From: Micromonospora purpureochromogenes
Lineage (GTDB): Bacteria > Actinomycetota > Actinomycetes > Mycobacteriales > Micromonosporaceae
Direction: 5' to 3'
NCBI RefSeq assembly: GCF_900091515.1
Contig: NZ_LT607410.1
Coordinates: 3,720,001-3,784,000 of the forward strand
Length of the DNA stretch: 64,000 bases
Below, piece by piece: positions 1 to 8,404 of this stretch (position 1 is its first letter; every line of letters begins with the position of its first letter). Under the pieces are notes generated by a model. It did not search any database. It was not told the origin of the DNA and saw nothing but the letters and a program-made list of their open reading frames with translations. The position numbers and the translations under genes were made by a program.

Positions 1-916
1 CCATCGACACCCGGGCGTGCCCCTGCGCGACGTGCTGCGCGATCCGGGCGGCCGGTGCGACCACGTCGTAGTGCGCCCACCACAGGGCGGCGGTGAAGAC
101 GATGCCCAGCACGGCCGCGGTGATCGCCGGCCAGGTGACCGGCTGGCCGAGCAGGTTGCCGCCGACGCCGACGGAGATGATCGACTCGCCCAGCGCGATG
201 ATCAGGATGAGGTCGTAGCGCTCGGTCCAGTGTTCGGCGGAGGTGACCATCCAGCCCCACGCGCCGGCGACCAGTCCGGCGCTGTACTGCAACAGGACGA
301 CGCTGACCCACAGCCCATCCCGGACCAGCCCGGCCCGGCCCGCGTCCTCGATCTGCGGCGGGATCAGCGCGGCGCCCAGCAGCAGCAGGGTGCTGGCCAC
401 CAGCTCCGGGGAGTACTTCAACAGCAGTCGCCGCTCGCCCGGCCGCTCCTTGGCGACGTGCCAGTACAGCAGCAGGTGCAGCCCGCGGATCACCACGTAA
501 CTGATCGCCACCACCATCGGCCCGGCGGCCGTCTGTTTCGGGTCGCCGAACGCCTGCGGCAGCGACAACGCGAAGCAGAACACCGCCGCCATCCCGGCGA
601 CCATCAGCACCGGGACGAAGCCTTCGCCCAACCGGACCCGGGTGGCCACCACGCTGTGCACCACCCAGCACCACCACAGCACGGCCAGCACGAGCATGGC
701 GTGCAGCAGTTGCCGACCGGTGATGTTGGCGGCGGTGGCCCGGGTGATGATGAAGAAGGAGAAGACGAAGACCAGGTCGAAGAAGACCTCGAACCGGTCC
801 ACCCGGGCGCCCGGCGCGATCCCGACGGCCGGCCCCAGTCGCCCGCGCCACCGGTTTCCCACCAACCCACTGTGCCAGCCGAGGACCGGCCGGGGGCCGA
901 ATTGGCAGCCGGCCAC
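1..916 (-). CDS. LtrA (low temperature requirement A) family membrane protein, 3' end cut by window edge
   Basis: The minus strand reads a strongly hydrophobic protein that runs off the left edge. Near its N-terminus is the segment FEVFFDLVFVFSFF and later RYDLILIIALGESIISVGVG, both characteristic of the LtrA family of polytopic membrane proteins, whose biochemical role is poorly known. I chose the GTG at 916, 12 nt after the stop of the upstream small ORF; a GTG at 862 is a possible alternative and would shorten the N-terminus by 18 residues. The ribosome-binding site is weak for both. Family assignment is confident; start and function are not. Confidence 0.8.
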   Translation of the reverse strand, partial: MAGCQFGPRPVLGWHSGLVGNRWRGRLGPAVGIAPGARVDRFEVFFDLVFVFSFFIITRATAANITGRQLLHAMLVLAVLWWCWVVHSVVATRVRLGEGFVPVLMVAGMAAVFCFALSLPQAFGDPKQTAAGPMVVAISYVVIRGLHLLLYWHVAKERPGERRLLLKYSPELVASTLLLLGAALIPPQIEDAGRAGLVRDGLWVSVVLLQYSAGLVAGAWGWMVTSAEHWTERYDLILIIALGESIISVGVGGNLLGQPVTWPAITAAVLGIVFTAALWWAHYDVVAPAARIAQHVAQGHARVSM

Positions 917-928
917 TTCACTCGATCG

Positions 929-1126
929 CTACTCGCACCTGTCCTCGGCGCCCCGGCCGTACGGTTCGCAGCAGTCGACCCGGTGGCGGTACACCCGCAG
1001 GTCACGCCCGCTCCGGTGGGCCCGCTCGGAGGTGATCTCGTACAGGCAGGCCTGCCACCGGACGGTCTCCCCGCCGCCGGGGACGACCTGACCGTCACCC
1101 GGCCCGCCGCGCAGCAGCACCTCCAC
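929..1126 (-). CDS. Small conserved-looking hypothetical protein (65 aa)
   Basis: A 65-codon ORF starting GTG reads like a real small actinobacterial protein: it opens EVLLRGGPGDG, continues with a compact mixed alpha/beta pattern and ends Cys- and Arg-rich (VYRHRVDCCEP). Third codon positions are G/C-rich. It ends 12 nt before the LtrA-type gene, so the two may be translationally coupled. There is no strong Shine-Dalgarno sequence, and the open frame continues upstream without a standard start codon, so the N-terminus is uncertain. No function can be assigned. Confidence 0.45.
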   Translation of the reverse strand: MEVLLRGGPGDGQVVPGGGETVRWQACLYEITSERAHRSGRDLRVYRHRVDCCEPYGRGAEDRCE

Positions 1127-1257
1127 CCGATCGACGCTACGTGGTGTCCAGGCCGGGAGCAGGTGGTACGACCGCTCTGCCCGCCCGGCGGCAGCTAGGT
1201 GACCGATGCCCGTGGGACCGGTCGATGCCGGTGCGGCGATCAGCGTCCGACTTCCAC

Positions 1258-1273
1258 CCAGGTCTGGACCTGG
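1258..1273. promoter_or_regulatory. Perfect palindrome upstream of the ArsR gene, probable operator
   Basis: CCAGGTC-TG-GACCTGG has 7-bp arms and a 2-bp centre and ends 27 bp before the ArsR start codon. ArsR-family repressors bind such palindromes over their own promoters, so autoregulation is a reasonable inference. Confidence 0.45.
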
Positions 1274-1300
1274 CCCTCGTCAACCCGCATACTTAGGTGG

Positions 1301-1663
1301 ATGGCTAAGCATTCCGGCGATGGTGGCGACGCGGTCGACGCGTCGCTGGACGACGTGTTCCACGCGTTGTCGGACCCCACCCGCCGGCGCGTCGTCGAAC
1401 TCCTGGGCCGGGGCCCCGCCACGACCAGCGACCTCGCGCGTCCGTTCGAGATGGCACTGCCGTCGTTCACCCAGCACCTGAGTGTTCTCGAGCGCTCGGG
1501 CCTGGTGACCTCGGAGAAGAAGGGACGGGTGCGGACCTACCGCCTGGCGCCCCGGTCGCTGGAGGGGGCCGACAACTGGCTCGCCGCGCAGCGTGCGCTC
1601 TGGACCCGCCGCCTCGATCAACTCGATTCGCTTCTCTACGACCTGAAGGAGCAGCAGACATGA
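1301..1663 (+). CDS. ArsR-family winged-helix transcriptional regulator
   Basis: 120 residues, normal length for the family. The N-terminal half carries the typical signature HALSDPTRRRVVELLGRGP, followed by a helix-turn-helix (SFTQHLSVLERSGLV) and the wing (SEKKGRVRTYRL). There is no obvious metal-binding Cys motif, so this is the non-metal subgroup commonly paired with AHSA1/SRPBCC genes. ATG at 1301 follows TAGGTGG at close spacing. The stop overlaps the start of the next gene (ATGA), which argues for one operon and coupled translation. It probably represses its own operon through the palindrome just upstream. Confidence 0.88.
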   Translation: MAKHSGDGGDAVDASLDDVFHALSDPTRRRVVELLGRGPATTSDLARPFEMALPSFTQHLSVLERSGLVTSEKKGRVRTYRLAPRSLEGADNWLAAQRALWTRRLDQLDSLLYDLKEQQT

Positions 1664-2142
1664 CCGCCTACACCACGAACCCGGAGCTCGACCTCGTCCT
1701 GGAGCGCACCGTCGACGTCGCCCCGGAACTGGTCTGGAAGGCCTGGACCACGCCCGAGCTGATCGTGCGGTGGTTCGCCCCGAAGCCCTGGTCGACCTCG
1801 TCCTGTGAGATCGACCTGCAGCCCGGCGGCCGGTTCCACACCGTCATGCGCTCGCCGGAGGGTGAGGAGTTCCCCAGCGACGGCTGCATCCTGGTGGTCG
1901 AGGAGGGCTCGACGCTGGTGTTCACCTCCGCCCTGGGCCCGGGGTTCCGCCCGCAGGTCGCCGAGGACGGCTTCCCGTTCACCGCGGTGGTCCGCATCGC
2001 GCCGGACGGCGCCGGTACGAGGTACACCGCCACGGCGATCCACGCCGACGCCTCGGCCCGCAAGCAGCACGAGGACATGGGCTTCGCCGAGGGCTGGGGC
2101 GCGGCGCTCGACCAGCTGGTGGACGTCGCGAAGTCCCTCTGA
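1660..2142 (+). CDS. SRPBCC / AHSA1 (Aha1 C-terminal-like) domain protein
   Basis: 160 residues. The N-terminus LERTVDVAPELVWKAWTTPELIVRWFAP and the central DLQPGGRFHTVMRSPEG are standard for AHSA1-type START-like proteins, which form a hydrophobic ligand cavity; substrates are mostly unknown. It overlaps the ArsR gene by 4 bp. ArsR plus AHSA1 is a recurring actinobacterial and proteobacterial pair, in which the regulator is thought to control the binding protein. A strong hairpin follows at 2201. Confidence 0.85.
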   Translation: MTAYTTNPELDLVLERTVDVAPELVWKAWTTPELIVRWFAPKPWSTSSCEIDLQPGGRFHTVMRSPEGEEFPSDGCILVVEEGSTLVFTSALGPGFRPQVAEDGFPFTAVVRIAPDGAGTRYTATAIHADASARKQHEDMGFAEGWGAALDQLVDVAKSL

Positions 2143-2200
2143 CCGGGGCCCACATCGGAGCGGACCGGCCGGGGCGGTCGACGTCGGGCGGTCGCGCGGA

Positions 2201-2227
2201 GGCGGCGGCCAGGGGTCGGCCGCCGCC
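2201..2227. terminator. Bidirectional terminator hairpin
   Basis: Perfect 10-bp stem GGCGGCGGCC / GGCCGCCGCC with a 7-nt loop, between the converging AHSA1 gene and the GH64 gene. There is no U-run, as is usual in high-GC actinobacteria. Confidence 0.65.
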
Positions 2228-2246
2228 GGATCGCGGGAGGCCGCCG

Positions 2247-3893
2247 TCAGCCGCGGTGCCACTTCTGGTTCGCGCCGCCGGTGCACTCCCAGAGCTGGAG
2301 CAGCGCGTCGTTGTTGGGGTTCCAGCCGGCGATGTCCACGCACTTGTTCGCCTGCGGGTTGACCAGGTCACCCGCCGCGGTGAGCACGAACTGCTGTGCG
2401 GGGTTGCCGGAGCAGGTCGCGATCTGGATGGCGGCGCCGTTGGCGGTGGAACCCCAGGCGACGTCCATGCACTTGTTGTTCTGCGTGCGCAGGGTGCCGT
2501 TGACGAACTCCCAGCGCTGGTTCGTGCCGCCGTGGCAGTCCCAGACGATGAGCCGCTGGCCGTCGGCGAAGTTCCAGTTGGGCACGTCGACGCACTTCTG
2601 GTGCCAGTTGCTGACCACCAGGTCGCCGGTGGCCGGCGGGGTGGTCGGCGGCGGTCCGGTCGGGCCGCCGGCGCCGAACGGCGTCAGGGTGATGGCGGCC
2701 GAACGGGGATCGCCGCTGTGCACCAGCGATTCGAAGCCGCCGACGTCGTCGTAGGCGAAGCCGTACGCCTTACCGTCGGCCATGTTGGCGTGGATGATCC
2801 GGGAGTAGTGGTTCGGGGCGCTGTTCTTGTAGAAGCTGGCGGCGTCGAGCCGGGGCTCGGTGTCGAACTGGCCGAGGGTGCCGCGGTTCAGTGCGGTGCA
2901 GAGGGTGCGTTTGATCTCCGGCTCGATGAACGGCGGGGTGTTCGGGGCGTTGAAGACGCCGTCGCAGCCCCACACGTTGCCGGTGGTCGGCCTGGCGACC
3001 GTCGCCACCTGGGCGCCGGACGAGTCGGTGAAGACCATGGTGCTGCCGACGGTGCGGCCGAAGAACCGGCGGTTCGGCTCGTTGGTGCGCGGCACGACGG
3101 TGAGGGTACGGCTGGTGTAGGCGTTCCACGCCGAGTTGAGGTACGAGTCGAGGTAGGCGGCGTCCATCAGGCCGGCGTCCATGGCCTTGCCCGGCGCGAG
3201 GACGCGCAGCACGGTGCCGTCCGCGCGGGTGACGACCGACCGGGCGAAGGCCGGCTGCGCCTTGACGGCGTTGATGACGTTGTTCCGGCCGTCGTTCAGC
3301 AGCTCGCCGGTCTTCGTGGTGACGCCGCTGCCGCTGGTGACGGAGACGGCGTGCGGCACGGCGAACTGGTCCACCTGCGAGCTGTTCAACCACAGGCCGG
3401 CGTCGTTGTAGGTGAACTCGGACCAGTCGAACAGGACGTCCCGGTTCGGGTCGCCGGCGGCCCACGGCGCGGGCTGGACCACCCCGTCCGGGGTGAGGCG
3501 GAAGTCGAGCTTGCGGCCGAACGAGAAGTACATGCGCCCGGAGATGAAGCGCGGGAACCGGACGGTGACGCTGCCGCCGTTGGGCGGGCCGGCGATCGAC
3601 ACGTCCGGCGCCGGCGTCGGCGGGATGCCGCCGGCCGGCCAGCGGGTGAACGCACCGGCGGCGTTGACGTAGCCGAGGCCGCCGCCGGGGCGGATGTCGG
3701 TGCCCAGGATGTAGAGGTAGACCGCCTCGCTGCGGCCGGTGTTGTTGGCGACGGCGACGGGGAGCAGGTCGGGGCCGACGGCGAGCGCCCGGGTCTGGGT
3801 GGCGGTGAGGGTGACGGGTACGGCGAGCACGAGCGCCGCCAGCGCGCCGATGGCGGCGGCGAGCCGTGCCCGGCACGAGCCTCTGTTGGTCAC
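2247..3893 (-). CDS. Secreted GH64 beta-1,3-glucanase with C-terminal ricin-type (CBM13) domain
   Basis: 548 residues. Signal peptide at about 1-37 (basic start, then an Ala/Val-rich core). Residues about 40-400 match GH64 laminaripentaose-producing beta-1,3-glucanases: VAVANNTGRSEAVYLYILG, WPAGGIPPTPAPDVSI, FDWSEFTYNDAGLWLN, VWGCDGVF. A Pro/Gly/Thr linker follows at about 410-425, then a ricin B-type trefoil with QKCVDV, NKCMDV and NKCVDI repeats and C-terminal NQKWH. It should be exported and cut fungal or algal beta-1,3-glucan. GTG start at 3893 with AAGGAG 6 nt upstream. Last gene of a three-gene secreted hydrolase cluster. Confidence 0.88.
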   Translation of the reverse strand: MTNRGSCRARLAAAIGALAALVLAVPVTLTATQTRALAVGPDLLPVAVANNTGRSEAVYLYILGTDIRPGGGLGYVNAAGAFTRWPAGGIPPTPAPDVSIAGPPNGGSVTVRFPRFISGRMYFSFGRKLDFRLTPDGVVQPAPWAAGDPNRDVLFDWSEFTYNDAGLWLNSSQVDQFAVPHAVSVTSGSGVTTKTGELLNDGRNNVINAVKAQPAFARSVVTRADGTVLRVLAPGKAMDAGLMDAAYLDSYLNSAWNAYTSRTLTVVPRTNEPNRRFFGRTVGSTMVFTDSSGAQVATVARPTTGNVWGCDGVFNAPNTPPFIEPEIKRTLCTALNRGTLGQFDTEPRLDAASFYKNSAPNHYSRIIHANMADGKAYGFAYDDVGGFESLVHSGDPRSAAITLTPFGAGGPTGPPPTTPPATGDLVVSNWHQKCVDVPNWNFADGQRLIVWDCHGGTNQRWEFVNGTLRTQNNKCMDVAWGSTANGAAIQIATCSGNPAQQFVLTAAGDLVNPQANKCVDIAGWNPNNDALLQLWECTGGANQKWHRG

Positions 3894-3906
3894 GGGAAAC
3901 TCCTTC

Positions 3907-3928
3907 GATGGTGGGGACGGGCACCATC
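3907..3928 (-). promoter_or_regulatory. Small hairpin just upstream of the GH64 ribosome-binding site
   Basis: GATGGTG and CACCATC form a perfect 7-bp stem with an 8-nt loop, ending 1 nt from the AAGGAG of the GH64 gene. It could protect a processed mRNA end or modulate translation. There is no second line of evidence. Confidence 0.3.
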
Positions 3929-3984
3929 TCGTCGACCCGGGTCGCGGCCGGCCGACGAAGGGCGGGGATGGAGGCGGGACGGGT

Positions 3985-5250
3985 CTAGGCGCGGGACCAC
4001 TTCTGGTTGGCAGCGCCGGTGCAGTCCCACAGTTGGAGCCGGCCGCCGTTGGCGGTGACCCGGTCGCGTACGTCGACGCAGCGGTTGGCGCTGAGGTTGA
4101 CCAGGTCACCCGCGGCGGTGAGGTTGAAGCGTTGGGCCGGGTTGCCGTTGCAGCTCACCAGGTTGACCTCGGTGCCGTTGGCCGTGCCGGCCCAGGCCGG
4201 GTCCATGCACTTGCCCATGGCGCGCAGGGTGCCGTCGGCGGCGAAGGTCCACGCCTGCGCGGCGGTGGTGTTGCAGTCCCAGATCTGCAACTTCGCCCCG
4301 TCGACCGGGTTCGCGCCGGGGATGTCGATGCACCGGCCGCTCGCCGCGCCCCGGATCCGGGTGGTCCCCGGCGCCGGCTCGCCGCCGCCGGAGGTGTAGC
4401 CGGAGGCCCGGACGTAGTCCACCAGCATCTGCTGCGGGAACTGGGTCGACGCGTCCGGGTAGCCCGGCCAGTTGCCGCCGACCGCCACGTTCAGGATCAT
4501 GAAGAACGGGTGGTCGAACACCCAGCGGTTGCCGCCGAGCCGGGCGGGGTCGACGCGGTGGTACTCGACGCCGTCGAGGTACCAGACGATGGAGTTCGGC
4601 TCCCAGTCCACCCGGTAGGTGTGGAAGGCGTCGGCGAGCGGTGCGGCGATGGTCCGGCTGCCGGTGATCCCGCCCGCGCCGGAGTAGCCCGGGCCGTGGA
4701 TGGTGCCGTAGACGGTGTTCGGCTCCCGGCCGATGTTCTCCATGACGTCGATCTCGCCGGCGTTCGGCCAGCCGACGCTGCCCATGTCGTTGCCGAGCAT
4801 CCAGAACGCCGGCCAGATGCCCTGCCCCCGAGGGATCTTGATGCGGGCCTCGAAGCGGCCGTACGCCTGGGTGAAGGTGGCGGCGGTGAGCAGCCGGGCC
4901 GAGGTGTACTCGCACCGGCCGTAGTGGCACTGGTAGTTGGCCGGGTTCTCCCGGCGTGCGGTGATGACCAGGTTGCCCTGACCGTCGTGCACCGCGTTGC
5001 TCGTGCTGTTGGTGTAGTACTGCCGTTCGTTGTTGCCCCAGCCGTTGCCGCCGATGTCGAAGCGCCACCGGCTCTGGTCGACCGGGGTGCCGGCCGCCGC
5101 GTTGAATTCGTCCTGCCAGGTGATGCCGCCGATCGCCGCCTCGGCGGGGCGGGAGTCGACCGGTACGGCGAGGGCCACCGTGGCGGCGACGAGCGCGGCG
5201 CCGGCGAGGGCGAGCGCGGGTGGCCGGCGGCGGTTGCGGATGGGGAACAT
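3985..5250 (-). CDS. Secreted GH16 endo-beta-1,3(4)-glucanase with C-terminal ricin-type (CBM13) domain
   Basis: 421 residues. Signal peptide about 1-38. GH16 domain about 40-285 with the catalytic motif EIDVMENIG at 166-174 (nucleophile Glu166, acid/base Glu171) and flanking WPAFWMLG and WYLDGVEYHRVD. The ricin B-type trefoil covers about 293-421 (GRCIDIPG, GKCMDPAW, NRCVDVRD, NQKWSR). Acts outside the cell on laminarin-like glucans. ATG at 5250 follows AGGAGG with 4-nt spacing. It lies 119 bp downstream of the protease gene and 91 bp upstream of the GH64 gene on the same strand, so probably one operon for attacking glucan walls. Confidence 0.92.
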   Translation of the reverse strand: MFPIRNRRRPPALALAGAALVAATVALAVPVDSRPAEAAIGGITWQDEFNAAAGTPVDQSRWRFDIGGNGWGNNERQYYTNSTSNAVHDGQGNLVITARRENPANYQCHYGRCEYTSARLLTAATFTQAYGRFEARIKIPRGQGIWPAFWMLGNDMGSVGWPNAGEIDVMENIGREPNTVYGTIHGPGYSGAGGITGSRTIAAPLADAFHTYRVDWEPNSIVWYLDGVEYHRVDPARLGGNRWVFDHPFFMILNVAVGGNWPGYPDASTQFPQQMLVDYVRASGYTSGGGEPAPGTTRIRGAASGRCIDIPGANPVDGAKLQIWDCNTTAAQAWTFAADGTLRAMGKCMDPAWAGTANGTEVNLVSCNGNPAQRFNLTAAGDLVNLSANRCVDVRDRVTANGGRLQLWDCTGAANQKWSRA

Positions 5251-5369
5251 GGGACCTCCTGCGGGACGGGCGCGAACCGGTGGTGGGTTCGCCGGGGGAG
5301 AAGCGACCGGCGCGGCGGCGGGATCGGTGGGGTGTCGGGGTGTCCGCCGCGCCGGGGAGAGCGGTGGGG

Positions 5370-6914
5370 TCAGCCGCGACGCCACTTCTGGTTGGCGGTG
5401 CCCGCGCAGTCCCACAGTTGGAGGCGGGCGCCGTCGGAGTTGTTCCAGTCGGTGATGTCGACGCACTTGTTGGCCTGGGGGTTGACCAGGTCGCCGGCGG
5501 CGGAGAGGACGAACTGCTGGGCGGGGTTGCCGCTGCAGTTGGCGATCTGGATGGTGGCGCCGTTGGCGGTGGAGCCCCAGGCCACGTCCATGCACTTGTT
5601 GTTCTGGGTCCGCAGCGTCCCGCCGGTGAAGGCCCAGGCCTGGGCGCTGGTGCCGTTGCAGGTCCAGGTCTGCAGGGGTACGCCGTCGGAGAAGTTGGAG
5701 TTCGGCACGTCGATGCACCGGTTGTTCCAGTTGCTGACGATCCGCTCCCCGCCGCCGGTGGTGACGAGCGACAGCCCGTAGACCCCGAGGATCTCGTTCA
5801 CCGGCTGGAACCAGGTCGTGCCGCCGGAGGAGCAGTTGCCGGAGCCGCCGGAGGTCACCCCCTGGGCCTGGTTGCCCGAGATCCACGCGCCGCCCGAGTC
5901 GCCGCCCTCGGCGCAGGCGTTGCTGCGGCTCAGCCCCGACACGGCGCCCTGCGGGTAGACGACGGTCTCGTTGCGACCGAGGATGGTGCCGCAGCGCCAG
6001 CCGGTGGTGCGCCCGGAGCGGCAGACCGAGCTGCCGATGGCCGCGTCCTGCGATCCGGCCACGGTCACGTTGCCGCCGGAGTAGCTGTTCACCCACGGCT
6101 GCGGTGTCCAGGAACTGTTGGTGCGCACCCAGGCGTAGTCGTCGCCGGGGAACGACGAGCCGGCGAACGTGCCCTGCGAGACGTTGTTGAAGCCGAGGGT
6201 CGGGCTGCCGGCACGTCCACAGTGGCCGGCCGTGACGAACCCGCCGACGACCGCGAAGCCGACCGAGCACAGGGTGTTGCCGTTGATCACGTACTGGTCG
6301 CCGCCGCGGATGTCGTAGAGCGGGCGCGGGGCGGCCGGGGAGGTGACCACCCGGACGGCATCGGCGGGAACGCCGCTGGCCCGGACGTAGGCGGTGGCCG
6401 CGGCGATGGCGCCGGGTCGGGCCGTCACGACGACGCTGTTGCTGACCACGTCGACGTGCCAGCCGTGGATGTCCCGGGAGTCGGCCCGGGCGCGTCGCCG
6501 GTCCAGCGCCCGTTTGACCGCGTCGAGCCTGCTCTCGCTGCGGCCGGCGACGGTGACGTCGGCGCCCTCGGCGCGGACCACCGGGGCCAGCGCGGGATCG
6601 GTGACGGCCACGGTGAGGCGTGTGCCGTCGGTGGACAGCCACGCGCCGGCGAAGGCGGGGCCGAGCTTCGCGCGTAGGCGCCGCTCGACCGCCGGTGCGG
6701 CGGCCTCGGTGCGCAGGCGGTCGCCCAGCTGTGCGGCGGTGAGACCCAGGTCGCGGCGCATCGCCTCGACCAGTCCGGGTGGGAGGTCCGCCGGGGCGGC
6801 GCGGTGGGTGGGGGCGGTGGTGGCCGGCGGGCCGGCGGCGCCCGGGGCCGGCGCCGCGCCGACGAGCAGGAGGGCGGCGGCGAACGAGCCGAGCACGCGC
6901 GGGTGTGGAGACAT
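5370..6914 (-). CDS. Secreted S1 (alpha-lytic/streptogrisin type) serine protease with prodomain and ricin-type tail
   Basis: 514 residues: signal peptide about 1-28, alpha-lytic-type propeptide about 45-190, chymotrypsin-fold domain about 200-387, ricin B-type domain about 390-514. Catalytic triad His231 (VTAGHC), Asp259 (DDYAWV) and Ser340 (GGDSGGAW). The prodomain acts as a folding chaperone in this family and is removed by self-cleavage. ATG at 6914 has GGGAGGA 5 nt upstream; a GTG 17 codons earlier is less likely. First gene of the cluster, directly behind the promoter and operator at 6952-6999. The lectin tail could anchor the protease to fungal walls next to the two glucanases. Confidence 0.92.
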   Translation of the reverse strand: MSPHPRVLGSFAAALLLVGAAPAPGAAGPPATTAPTHRAAPADLPPGLVEAMRRDLGLTAAQLGDRLRTEAAAPAVERRLRAKLGPAFAGAWLSTDGTRLTVAVTDPALAPVVRAEGADVTVAGRSESRLDAVKRALDRRRARADSRDIHGWHVDVVSNSVVVTARPGAIAAATAYVRASGVPADAVRVVTSPAAPRPLYDIRGGDQYVINGNTLCSVGFAVVGGFVTAGHCGRAGSPTLGFNNVSQGTFAGSSFPGDDYAWVRTNSSWTPQPWVNSYSGGNVTVAGSQDAAIGSSVCRSGRTTGWRCGTILGRNETVVYPQGAVSGLSRSNACAEGGDSGGAWISGNQAQGVTSGGSGNCSSGGTTWFQPVNEILGVYGLSLVTTGGGERIVSNWNNRCIDVPNSNFSDGVPLQTWTCNGTSAQAWAFTGGTLRTQNNKCMDVAWGSTANGATIQIANCSGNPAQQFVLSAAGDLVNPQANKCVDITDWNNSDGARLQLWDCAGTANQKWRRG

Positions 6915-6951
6915 GCGGGTCCTCCCGGGGTACGGCGAGGGCGGCGGGCGA

Positions 6952-6963
6952 GAGAGCGCTCTC
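6952..6963. promoter_or_regulatory. LacI/CebR-type operator palindrome
   Basis: GAGAGCGCTCTC is a perfect 12-bp palindrome with the GAGCGCTC core of the operators bound by Streptomyces CebR-like LacI regulators, which release DNA when beta-glucan oligosaccharides bind. It lies between the -10 box and the protease start, where a repressor would block transcription. The regulator is not encoded in this window. Confidence 0.65.
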
Positions 6964-6970
6964 ACACTGA

Positions 6971-6999
6971 AGTTTGTCGATGGTTAACAAATCTGTCAA
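6971..6999 (-). promoter_or_regulatory. Sigma-70-type promoter of the protease/GH16/GH64 cluster
   Basis: On the minus strand a perfect -35 TTGACA (6994-6999) is followed by 17 bp and CAAACT (6971-6976), in an unusually A/T-rich stretch. The predicted start site falls at or beside the operator palindrome. Confidence 0.6.
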
Positions 7000-7075
7000 G
7001 AAGGTTGCCTATTGTGTGCCCGGACCCGCCCGAGCCCGCCCGGTCAGCCGGCCCGGCGTTGGCCCGCCGGCGGCG

Positions 7076-8092
7076 TCACGCGCCGACGGTGTCGGTGGAC
7101 AGCAGTCCGTGGCCGTCGAGCGGCCGGTCGCCGCCGCGGCGCTGCTGCTTCACCCGGTAGAGGCGCCGGTCGGCCACGTGCAGCAGGGTCTCCAACGTGT
7201 CGCCGTCGTGCGGGGCCGTGGCCGAGCCGATGCTGACGCCGGTGTGCCGGCGTACCGCCGCCTCGATCCGGGCCGCCACCGTCCGTACCGTCGCCTCGTC
7301 GGCGTCGCTGAGGACGACCACGAACTCGTCACCGCCGACCCGGGCGACGGCGTCCTCGGGGCGCAGCACCTCCCGCGTCGCCGCCACCGTCCGCTTCAGC
7401 AGGTCGTCGCCGGCGGCGTGCCCGAGGCGGTCGTTGACGCTCTTGAAGTCGTCGAGATCCAGGCAGAGCATGGCCGGACCGGCGCGACCGCACCGGCGGA
7501 ACAGGTGCTGGGTGAACTCCGCCAGGCCGCGCCGGTTCAGGGCGCCGGTCAACGGGTCCAGCGCCGCCAGGGCGCGCAGCTGGGACCGCTGCCGCGCCAG
7601 CTTCCGGGTCTGGGTGGAGCAGACCGAGATCAGGACCAGCATGCCCGCCATGTAGAGGAAGACGTGGCCGGGCCGTGCCGGTTGCCCGAGGGCGGCGACG
7701 GCGAGGTACGACGCGAGCAGGAGCGCCTCCAGCGCCATCATCAGCCGCAGGTGCGGTGTGTAGCTGGCCACGAACACCGTGGTGGTCACGAACCCCAGGG
7801 CGGCCGGTGAGGCGGCCCCGCCGTCCCAGTACGCGCCGAGCGCCGCCATGGCGATGGTGACCAGCAGGATGGTGAACGAGACCCGGTAGCCCGCGGCCTT
7901 CGTGGTCACCGTCCGCGCCGCCCAGATGCCGACGGCGCCGGACGCCATCCCGCAGCTGTAGGCGGTGAGCATCAGGGGCCGGTTCGGTTCGCCGATCGTC
8001 ATCAGGCAGTAGAGGACGGCGATGCCGTGCGATACGACGTGCAACGCCGCGGTGAGCAGCATCCTTCGCCGGCGCTCGTTCACTCCGCCCAC
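7076..8092 (-). CDS. Membrane-anchored diguanylate cyclase (GGDEF)
   Basis: 338 residues. The first ~180 residues form five or six hydrophobic segments (7TM-like sensor region), followed by a cytoplasmic GGDEF domain beginning ALDPLTGALNRRG. The catalytic loop reads GGDEF intact, and RPED sits five residues before it, which is the spacing of the RxxD product-inhibition site. The enzyme should therefore make c-di-GMP and be feedback-inhibited. No EAL domain. Start GTG 8092; GTG 8083 is also possible. Monocistronic by context. Confidence 0.88.
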   Translation of the reverse strand: MGGVNERRRRMLLTAALHVVSHGIAVLYCLMTIGEPNRPLMLTAYSCGMASGAVGIWAARTVTTKAAGYRVSFTILLVTIAMAALGAYWDGGAASPAALGFVTTTVFVASYTPHLRLMMALEALLLASYLAVAALGQPARPGHVFLYMAGMLVLISVCSTQTRKLARQRSQLRALAALDPLTGALNRRGLAEFTQHLFRRCGRAGPAMLCLDLDDFKSVNDRLGHAAGDDLLKRTVAATREVLRPEDAVARVGGDEFVVVLSDADEATVRTVAARIEAAVRRHTGVSIGSATAPHDGDTLETLLHVADRRLYRVKQQRRGGDRPLDGHGLLSTDTVGA

Positions 8093-8199
8093 CGCACCCT
8101 GACGACGGCTCCTGGCGAGGCAGCAGCACGAACGGCCGGGGTGGCCATGCCGGTGGTACGTGTCGAGGCCGCTGCGCGGACAGGCCCTGCCACTTCGAC

Positions 8200-8229
8200 A
8201 TTCAATGATGTGGGTTCAATCACAGTCAA
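8200..8229 (-). promoter_or_regulatory. Possible promoter for the diguanylate cyclase
   Basis: Minus strand TTGACT (8224-8229), 18 bp, then TTGAAT (8200-8205), in the only A/T-rich patch of this intergenic region. It would give a ~100-nt 5' leader. Weak prediction. Confidence 0.3.
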
Positions 8230-8366
8230 TACCCGAATCGGCGCATCTGCCCAGGCCAGCGTCCGAGTGCCCGAATTCGGCCGGCCGCGGCACTGTGCGT
8301 GCCCGTCCCGCTGCGCCCCGCGCTGGCCGGTCACGGGGGATGACAGCCGTCCGGTCACGTGCCACC

Positions 8367-8384
8367 ATACCGACCAGTCGGTAT
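8367..8384. promoter_or_regulatory. TetR-type operator in front of the molybdopterin oxidoreductase gene
   Basis: ATACCGAC-CA-GTCGGTAT: two perfect 8-bp arms around a 2-bp centre, the classic shape of a TetR-family site, 20 bp upstream of the start codon. The TetR gene lies directly after the oxidoreductase gene, so autoregulation of a two-gene operon is the simplest reading. Confidence 0.7.
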
Positions 8385-8404
8385 TCCATCGGAGGGGGCC
8401 CGCG

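Noticed and set aside
17..1198. Long plus-strand ORF over the first 1.2 kb
   Set aside because: Translation is His/Gln/Asp/Gly-rich antisense-type sequence; the minus strand encodes a clear LtrA-family protein.
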